A model generated the notes under the pieces. It was given only the letters and a program-made list of their open reading frames with translations, made no database searches and was not told the DNA's origin. Positions 51,001 to 56,498 of a DNA stretch of 56,498 bases are shown here, in pieces (positions within the stretch are counted from its first letter, which is position 1; each line of letters opens with the position of its first letter). The DNA is from Acidobacteria bacterium UBA823 (GTDB taxonomy: Bacteria; Acidobacteriota; Vicinamibacteria; Vicinamibacterales; UBA823): assembly GCA_002296225.1 (NCBI GenBank), contig DBHR01000060.1:4953-61450 (forward strand), written 5' to 3'. A program made the position numbers and the translations under genes.

Positions 51001-51975
51001 TTAATACTCCAGGACTTCCTTGGCAGCAGCGTAAATCTTTTCCTGGGTCGGAAGCATCGCATCCTCCAGCGCCGCGGCGAAGGGTGACGGCACGTCGAGC
51101 GCAGCCACCCGCGTCACCGGGGCATCGAGCACGTCGAACGCCTCCTGCGCAATGATCGCTGCCACCTCCCCGCCGAAGCCGCCAGTCAGCTGCGCCTCGT
51201 GCACCACCAGTGCGCGGGAAGTTTTTCGCACGCTCGTCAGAAACGTGTCTCGATCGAGCGGGCTAAGGCTCCGGAGATCGATGACCTCGCACTCAGCACC
51301 CTCCCCCGACAGCCGCTCGGCCACCGCCAGCGACTCGTGCACCATCGCACCATAGGTTACGATCGTTAAACTCGACCCTGCCCGTTTTACGTCAGCAACA
51401 CCAAGGGGCACAACGTAGTCTTCGTCCGGCACATCCTCCTTAATCCGCCGGTAGAGGTGTTTGTGCTCGAAGTAGATAACTGGATTGTTGTCGCGGATCG
51501 CCGCCGCCAGCAACCCCTTCGCATCGTAGGGGGTCGATGGCTGAACCACCTTTAGGCCGGGGACGTGCGTAAACCAAGCCTCTGGATTCTGTGAATGGTA
51601 TGGTCCACCACGGAAGCCGCCACCAGACGGTCCGCGGAAGACAACGGGCATCGGAATACCCCAACGGTAATAATTCTTCGCAGCGTAGTTGACGATTTGG
51701 TCGAACGCACAGGCGATAAAGTCGGCAAACTGGAATTCGACGACTGGGCGGAGTCCTTCGACAGCTGCTCCGCACGCTGCACCGGTGAAACCGCTCTCGC
51801 TGATCGGTGTGTCGATGACGCGGTCTTCGCCAAACTCTTCGAGAAAACCGCGAGTTACCTTGAACGCACCGCCAAAGACCGCGATGTCCTCGCCAAGTAG
51901 GATTACGTTCTCGTCGCGCCGCATTTCGCCGCGGAGCGCCTGACTGATCGCATTTAGGTAGGTGATGACTGCCAT
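51001..51975 (-). CDS. 2-oxoacid dehydrogenase E1 component, beta subunit
   Basis: 324-residue transketolase-type subunit. LLGEDIAVFGGAFKVTRGF, DTPISESGFTGAACGAA, EFQFADFIACAFDQIVN and RGPSGGGFRGGPYHSQNPEAWF are typical of the beta chain that pairs with E1-alpha and binds thiamine diphosphate at the shared site. It lies 9 bases after E1-alpha and 28 bases before E2. The transketolase C-terminal part (ALVVHEAQLTGGFGGEVAAII) is complete. Confidence 0.94.
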   Translation of the reverse strand: MAVITYLNAISQALRGEMRRDENVILLGEDIAVFGGAFKVTRGFLEEFGEDRVIDTPISESGFTGAACGAAVEGLRPVVEFQFADFIACAFDQIVNYAAKNYYRWGIPMPVVFRGPSGGGFRGGPYHSQNPEAWFTHVPGLKVVQPSTPYDAKGLLAAAIRDNNPVIYFEHKHLYRRIKEDVPDEDYVVPLGVADVKRAGSSLTIVTYGAMVHESLAVAERLSGEGAECEVIDLRSLSPLDRDTFLTSVRKTSRALVVHEAQLTGGFGGEVAAIIAQEAFDVLDAPVTRVAALDVPSPFAAALEDAMLPTQEKIYAAAKEVLEY

Positions 51976-51984
51976 TAGATCACG

Positions 51985-53019
51985 TCACGGTGCGAACAGT
52001 CGATCCCCTACGGTGTCGGGCGACGCCTCGGGCTGGGCTTCAGCCCACACCACAGCGTCCTCAATCACCTGGGTACACTCATCGTCGATCGCCTTGACCG
52101 CTGTCTCGCCAAGACCGCCGGGTCCATCCAAGTACTCGGCAAACAGTCGTAGTGGATCGCGCTGCTCCCAAAACTCGCGCAAGTCAGCATCGACATAGCC
52201 CATGTCGTCGTGCTCACCGTGCCCACTCGCGCGAAACGTTTTGAACTCGACGAGGTACGGTCCGTTGCCGGCACGTGCATGGTCAATGGCTCGCTTCGCA
52301 ACGCGCCTGACCTCGAAGATGTCGTTCCCAAACGCTACTTCTGACGGTATGTTGAATGCTGGTGCTCTGTCGGCTACGTTCTCGACCGGCATCTGCTTGT
52401 CAGTGCTTGTTGAGTAGGCAAAACAGTTATTTTCGACAATGACGACCAACGCCAGCTTGTGAATGGCCGCGAAATTCAGGCCCTCGTAAAAATCACCGGG
52501 ACTGGTGGCACCGTCGCCAGTAAAGGCCACGTAAACCCGAGGCTGCTTTCGGATCTTGAAGGCGAGCGCGAACCCAGCCCCGGACGGGATCCACGAGGCC
52601 ATCGAGCCATTGTGGTAAGGCGCGATCCCGTAGTGCTCAATGTCAGCGAAGAACAAGCCGAGCTCACGGCCGTGCGACGGCGGCACGTCGCGACCCAGCC
52701 ATCTGGCGATGACGTGCCTCGGCTCAACGCCGCGCAAGAACCACCCGGCTAGACCGCGCGCAACTGTCGAGAAATAGTCGTTTCGCTCAAGTAAACTGAC
52801 AACGCCTGTGCAAATCGCCTCCTGGCCGGTTGCTAGGTAAACGGCACCGACGATCTTCCCTTGGCGGTACAGCGCACCTAATTTTTTGTCGCAGGCGCGA
52901 GCCAAGCGCATCGTCCGGTACCAAGTAATCAGCTGGTCATGTGAGAGAGTCTCGTTAGGCGCAATCGAAGTCCGGTCGAGCGCTGGGTCAAGGAAGCGTG
53001 CGGGTTTCAGTTTCTGCAT
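51985..53019 (-). CDS. 2-oxoacid dehydrogenase E1 component, alpha subunit
   Basis: 344-residue subunit. The thiamine diphosphate motif GDGATSPGDFYEGLNFAAI...VIVENNCFAYST is complete. SGHGEHDDMGY near residue 275 is the phosphorylation-loop region that holds substrate-side residues. GRELGLFFADIEHYGIAPYHNGSMAS fits the acetoin/branched-chain group better than strict pyruvate forms, but substrate is not certain. ATG 53019 (or GTG 53022) lies 12 bases after the upstream M16 gene. No E3 (dihydrolipoamide dehydrogenase) is in the window. Confidence 0.93.
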   Translation of the reverse strand: MQKLKPARFLDPALDRTSIAPNETLSHDQLITWYRTMRLARACDKKLGALYRQGKIVGAVYLATGQEAICTGVVSLLERNDYFSTVARGLAGWFLRGVEPRHVIARWLGRDVPPSHGRELGLFFADIEHYGIAPYHNGSMASWIPSGAGFALAFKIRKQPRVYVAFTGDGATSPGDFYEGLNFAAIHKLALVVIVENNCFAYSTSTDKQMPVENVADRAPAFNIPSEVAFGNDIFEVRRVAKRAIDHARAGNGPYLVEFKTFRASGHGEHDDMGYVDADLREFWEQRDPLRLFAEYLDGPGGLGETAVKAIDDECTQVIEDAVVWAEAQPEASPDTVGDRLFAP

Positions 53020-53031
53020 CACCGTCGCGGG

Positions 53032-54516
53032 TTACTGATCACCACCTACCGTCTCGATCAACGTCCCTTGATCGTCGTACACGTCGACGGCGCCGAACGA
53101 CGTCAACATGCCGCTGATCTGCTCACCGTCGCCGACGGCGACAATATGCAGCCGACCGGCGTCAAGATACTTCGCCGCAACTTCCTGCACCTGCTCGCGC
53201 GTCACCGACATAATTCGCTCGGGATAGCGATCCCAGTAATCGTCCGGTAAGTCGTAGAGATGCCGGACGACGAAATTGTTGAGCAATGCGTTCGGCGACT
53301 CTAACGACAGCGCGAAGCTGGCAACAATCGACCGTTTAGCATCCTGGAATTCCTGTTCGGGCACCGGTTCGTCGTGGATTCTCACCAGTTCGCGGAGTAA
53401 TTCGGCCAGTGCGTCTCCTGTCACTTCGGTGCGCACCTCGGTCGACGCGTCCCAGTCGCCGCGATACCGCTGTGCCGTGAAGGAACTGTAGGCCCCGTAG
53501 GTATAGCCCTTGTCCTCGCGGAGGTTCAGGAACAGCCGGCTGGACGGGCCACCCCCCACGATCTGATTCATCACTGACAGGATGTCGTAGTCATCGCTCG
53601 TCCGGTTAATCGCCTGCGTTCCTACGACGAGGTTCGTCTGCACCGACGCCTCGCGGTTGATCAAATAGAGCCTGGACGGACCGATCGGTTCGGGATCGTC
53701 CACCGTCGGCGGCCGCGTACCAGATGACGCCCACGCGCCGAAGTGCCGCTCAACTGCCGGGAAGGCATCGGCCATCGAGATGTCGCCAGCTATGGCAATC
53801 ACGGCGTGGTCGGGCACATAGTGCTCCCTGTGAAATGCGATCAGATCGTCGCGCGTGGTCCTATCGAGTGTCTCCGGCGTTGGTGAGGTCCGGCCGGCCG
53901 GATGGTCGCCATAGATGACCTTGGCCAGGCGCTCGACTGCCAGAAAACGTGGCCTCGTCCGCTGCTCTATCAGGCCGGCTTGTTCGCGCGTCTTGAATAG
54001 CGCGAGTTCCTCCTCGGGAAACGACGGCCGCAGCAGGACATCAGCTGCTAAGGCGATCGTTTGATCGAGGTACTCCACGAGGCTTGACAGCCTCATGGTC
54101 GCGGCTTGTAACGACATATCGGTTGAGACATTAACGCGTGACGCCAGCGTTTCAAGCGCTTCGGCAATTTCCACCGAAGACCGAGTCGCCGTACCTTCGC
54201 GCAGAAGTGACGCCGTGAACCCGGCAAGACCGGCATGATCTGGTGGGTCGTAGTAGCCACCCGCACCGATCAGAATCACTTGGACTGAGACGATTGGCAC
54301 ACGCCGATCCTCAAGCACCATCAAATGCAGACCATTATCGAGGTCGGCTTCTTCGGCTTTCGGCAACTCGACCTTCAGGATCTCGTCGGAAACTGGTGCG
54401 AGACCCTTGAGTTCGGCGCCCGTGATCGATTGGGCTTGCTGAACGCCGGCTTGGGCATACACACCGGCTGAGAGCGCACATGTGAATCCGACGACGTAGT
54501 AGAGGCAAAGGCGCAT
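53032..54516 (-). CDS. M16 peptidase-family protein lacking the zinc motif (non-catalytic partner)
   Basis: 494-residue exported M16 protein with a signal peptide (LYYVVGFTCALSAGVYA-QAG). At the position of the zinc motif HxxEH it has AGLAGFTASLLREGT, so it cannot bind zinc in the usual way. The C-terminal half keeps RLFLNLREDKGYTYGAYS, the R/Y pair that non-catalytic partners use to hold substrate. It should form a heterodimer with the upstream catalytic gene. ATG 54516 overlaps the partner's stop by one base and has GGGAGGA upstream. Confidence 0.92.
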   Translation of the reverse strand: MRLCLYYVVGFTCALSAGVYAQAGVQQAQSITGAELKGLAPVSDEILKVELPKAEEADLDNGLHLMVLEDRRVPIVSVQVILIGAGGYYDPPDHAGLAGFTASLLREGTATRSSVEIAEALETLASRVNVSTDMSLQAATMRLSSLVEYLDQTIALAADVLLRPSFPEEELALFKTREQAGLIEQRTRPRFLAVERLAKVIYGDHPAGRTSPTPETLDRTTRDDLIAFHREHYVPDHAVIAIAGDISMADAFPAVERHFGAWASSGTRPPTVDDPEPIGPSRLYLINREASVQTNLVVGTQAINRTSDDYDILSVMNQIVGGGPSSRLFLNLREDKGYTYGAYSSFTAQRYRGDWDASTEVRTEVTGDALAELLRELVRIHDEPVPEQEFQDAKRSIVASFALSLESPNALLNNFVVRHLYDLPDDYWDRYPERIMSVTREQVQEVAAKYLDAGRLHIVAVGDGEQISGMLTSFGAVDVYDDQGTLIETVGGDQ

Positions 54517-55892
54517 CAGAATCCTCCCTGGCCCGGGTCTTCGCCCGACTGTCCACCTGCTAGCGCTGGCAACGTGAGGACGACCGACCGATTAGTCTCG
54601 GTCAGATACGTCCTCGCGACACGGCGCAGGTCTTCCGCCGACACGGAGGCAATGCTCTCGGCCCGCGAGTTGATTAGATTTGGGTCGTCGTAGAAGAGCG
54701 CATAGCGCGACAGTATGATAGCCCGCTGCAGTGAACTCCCCAGACTCGAAACGAACGACCGGCGCGCGCCGTTACGCGCTTTGTCGAGTTCCCAAGCCTC
54801 GATCGGCGCAGTCTTGATTCGCTCGATTTGCTCGTAGATGGCCGCTTCGAGTGCAACAAGATCAGCCCCAGGCGCCGCAATGACACCCAACCACAACAAG
54901 CTCGGCCCACGGTTGTTGCCCGCAGACGAACTGAGGTCCACGCCTAGCTGCGTATCGCGGACGATCGCCTGGTAGAGGCGCGAACTCCGCCCAGACGTCA
55001 GCACGGTCGAGAGCACGCTCATCGCGTCGTGATCGGCGGTCAGGCTTTCCGGAATGTGGTAGGCAATATCAATGCGCGCGAGGCGCGCCAACGGATCGTC
55101 GTAGCTTGTCCGGCGTTCCCCGGTTTGCCGTGGTTCCGTCAGGTCCACGGCGGGCGGATCGGGCTGACGCGGAATCTGGCCAAAGTACTGCTGAACCTTC
55201 TTAAGCGCCGACTCGGTGTCGACGTCACCGACAATCGCGAGCACGGCATTGTTTGGCGCGTAGTAAGTCCGGAAGAACGACGCCACGTCCGTCACGGTCG
55301 CCGCATTCAGGTCGGTCATCGACCCGATAGTCGAGTGAGCATAGGCGAAATTTTCGTACGCCAATTCATCGATCGTTTCAAAAGTGTGGCCATAGGGTTG
55401 ATTGTCGACCCGGAGCCGGCGTTCCTCCTGCACCGCCTGCCGCTGATTGTTCAGATTCTCCAATGTGATGTCGAGCGAAGCCATCCGGTCGGCCTCTAGG
55501 AATAAGCCGAGGTCAAGTTGATTCGACGGCATCCGCTCATAGTAGACCGTCCGATCTTTATCGGTCGTGCCGTTGAGGTCGCCTCCATTGTTGAAAATGA
55601 GTAGCATGTGCTCGCCGTCACCGACGTTCTCAGACCCTTCGAACATCATGTGCTCAAAGAGGTGCGCGAAACCGGTTCGCCCTCGACGTTCATTGCGCGA
55701 ACCGACGTCGTAGTTCACGGCAATCGAAAGCACCGGGGCCACATGGTCCTCAGCAATGACCACCCGTAGGCCGTTCTCGAGCGTCGTGTCAGAAAACTCG
55801 ACGGCCTGGCCGGTTACCACCCCGGCCGCCATGCTGAAGATCGCTGCCACCGTGAAGGCGGCCAGCCACTTGCACCGCGTGCGCGTTAACAT
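54516..55892 (-). CDS. M16-family zinc metallopeptidase (catalytic)
   Basis: 458-residue exported peptidase with a signal peptide (WLAAFTVAAIFSMAAGVVTGQA). Zinc motif H77-L-F-E80-H81 is intact in GFAHLFEHMMFEG, and a third ligand is supplied by the glutamates at 156-157 in AVQEERRLR. It should be periplasmic and act on short peptides with its non-catalytic partner encoded next. AGGAGAG is 5 bases before ATG 55892. It lies 43 bases after the ACT gene and may share its transcript. Confidence 0.94.
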   Translation of the reverse strand: MLTRTRCKWLAAFTVAAIFSMAAGVVTGQAVEFSDTTLENGLRVVIAEDHVAPVLSIAVNYDVGSRNERRGRTGFAHLFEHMMFEGSENVGDGEHMLLIFNNGGDLNGTTDKDRTVYYERMPSNQLDLGLFLEADRMASLDITLENLNNQRQAVQEERRLRVDNQPYGHTFETIDELAYENFAYAHSTIGSMTDLNAATVTDVASFFRTYYAPNNAVLAIVGDVDTESALKKVQQYFGQIPRQPDPPAVDLTEPRQTGERRTSYDDPLARLARIDIAYHIPESLTADHDAMSVLSTVLTSGRSSRLYQAIVRDTQLGVDLSSSAGNNRGPSLLWLGVIAAPGADLVALEAAIYEQIERIKTAPIEAWELDKARNGARRSFVSSLGSSLQRAIILSRYALFYDDPNLINSRAESIASVSAEDLRRVARTYLTETNRSVVLTLPALAGGQSGEDPGQGGF

Positions 55893-55935
55893 TTGTCTCT
55901 CCTGTAAGATCCGGCGACGCCATGCCGTTTGGACC

Positions 55936-56319
55936 CTACACGCCGGTCACGGTCGACGCTCGCACTGCATCGCCGACACCTATCACGAGCGTCGCTGTAG
56001 GGTGGCCTTCAATCACAGACCCGTACGCATACTCGATGTTGACGTCGGCATTGGCCATCATCCGCCCGACCGTCTGCAGTGCGCCCGGACCGTTCGGCAC
56101 CTGTACCCACAGGACATCGTGCGTTTCGACGTCGTATCTCTGAGTTCGCAGGACTCCCTCCGCGTGAAGGTGGTTGTCGACGACAAGGTGAAGTACGCCG
56201 CCGGCACCGAGGCTCAACGCAAGGATGTTGACCTGTTCGGCCGACAGTAACCGACACGCATCAGCCAGCGCGCCGGGACTGTTAGGGAGTCGCAAGGAGA
56301 GCTCTGTTCGGACGGCCAT
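55936..56319 (-). CDS. Tandem ACT-domain protein
   Basis: 127-residue protein made of two ACT folds: LRLPNSPGALADACRLLSAEQVNI (about 9-32) and VQVPNGPGALQTVGRMMANADVNIEYAY (about 73-100). ACT pairs sense small ligands, usually amino acids. There is no catalytic domain. ATG 56319 is preceded by GAGGAAAC. It opens the leftward cluster with the M16 pair and E1/E2 genes, and may be a sensor for an amino acid or oxoacid in that pathway. Confidence 0.9.
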   Translation of the reverse strand: MAVRTELSLRLPNSPGALADACRLLSAEQVNILALSLGAGGVLHLVVDNHLHAEGVLRTQRYDVETHDVLWVQVPNGPGALQTVGRMMANADVNIEYAYGSVIEGHPTATLVIGVGDAVRASTVTGV

Positions 56320-56456
56320 AACGTTTCCTCGGTGATCGGAATAACCCTGCGATCATACTTGGCTTCCCGCCCGAACGACACCTAGGCCTCGGCTCCCCCG
56401 GTCGTACCTGGGGTCCACTAGCTCCGAGCTAAGGGAATCCGCTAAGATCGACCCTT

Positions 56457-56498
56457 ATGCCCACACGCCAGACATCAGCCATTCCGGTCGCCAACCGC
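56457..56498 (+). CDS. Start of a rightward gene cut by the window end
   Basis: ATG at 56457 opens a frame of 14 codons (MPTRQTSAIPV...) that runs out of the window. It is divergent from the ACT gene. Upstream 'AAGGGAATCC' is a possible but distant ribosome site. Product cannot be identified. Confidence 0.35.
   Translation, partial: MPTRQTSAIPVANR

Overview
The window looks like chromosomal DNA of a GC-rich, aerobic, Gram-negative heterotroph, most likely an Acidobacteriota member of the Vicinamibacteria type. This is inferred from gene content, not from a marker gene: an Oar-like TonB-dependent receptor with an N-terminal carboxypeptidase-regulatory domain, tandem FG-GAP/ASPIC-UnbV proteins, a probable sulfatase-TPR fusion, a UPF0182 protein, a sufBCDSU-sufT operon and several Tat-exported enzymes. 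No rRNA, tRNA, CRISPR array, insertion sequence or prophage was seen. Most gene boundaries are clean, many neighbours overlap by 1-4 bases, and both window ends cut genes.

Left part (1-12.5 kb): the C-terminal TPR part of a probable sulfatase-TPR protein; an AT-rich leader with a sigma-54-like promoter and an IHF-like site; a 1212-residue TonB-dependent receptor ending at a strong terminator; two tandem paralogous secreted FG-GAP/ASPIC-UnbV proteins; a fumarylacetoacetate hydrolase-family enzyme; and, facing left, a TMTC-like membrane TPR protein.

Central-left (12.6-21.7 kb): a leftward SUF iron-sulfur operon (sufB-C-D-S-U-T) behind a recognisable promoter with a perfect inverted repeat over the expected transcription start; a sodium:solute symporter preceded by a 50-residue single-span membrane protein; and a VTT-domain membrane protein.

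Respiratory block (22-26 kb): an A-type cytochrome c oxidase in the order I-III-IV-small-small-II, with two small extra membrane proteins between subunits IV and II. It converges on a leftward gene for a Tat-exported alanine racemase. Then come a YjbR-like protein, a copper-type P1B ATPase with YHS-YHS-HMBD N-terminus, glycerate 2-kinase, a small eight-cysteine zinc-ribbon protein, a small winged-helix-like protein, a UPF0182 membrane protein, a lipoprotein amidohydrolase, a GNAT acetyltransferase and an MBL-fold hydrolase whose genes overlap tail to tail, clpS-clpA, and a class V aminotransferase with a bicupin.

Right part (43.7-56.5 kb): a tightly coupled leftward operon (SDR, RidA-like, enoyl-CoA hydratase, acyl-CoA dehydrogenase) for acyl-CoA breakdown; a Phd/PIN toxin-antitoxin module with a consensus promoter that should give a leaderless antitoxin mRNA; a Tat-exported threonine aldolase-like enzyme; a four-helix membrane protein; and a leftward operon of ACT protein, catalytic M16 protease, non-catalytic M16 partner, and E1-alpha, E1-beta and E2 of a 2-oxoacid dehydrogenase without E3.

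No single locus is an obviously new defence or biosynthetic system. The observations most worth follow-up are the sigma-54/IHF leader of the receptor, the suf operator, the two extra small genes in the oxidase cluster, the symporter micro-protein, the leaderless toxin-antitoxin module beside a hydrolase remnant, and the shared unassigned N-terminal domain of the ASPIC-UnbV pair.
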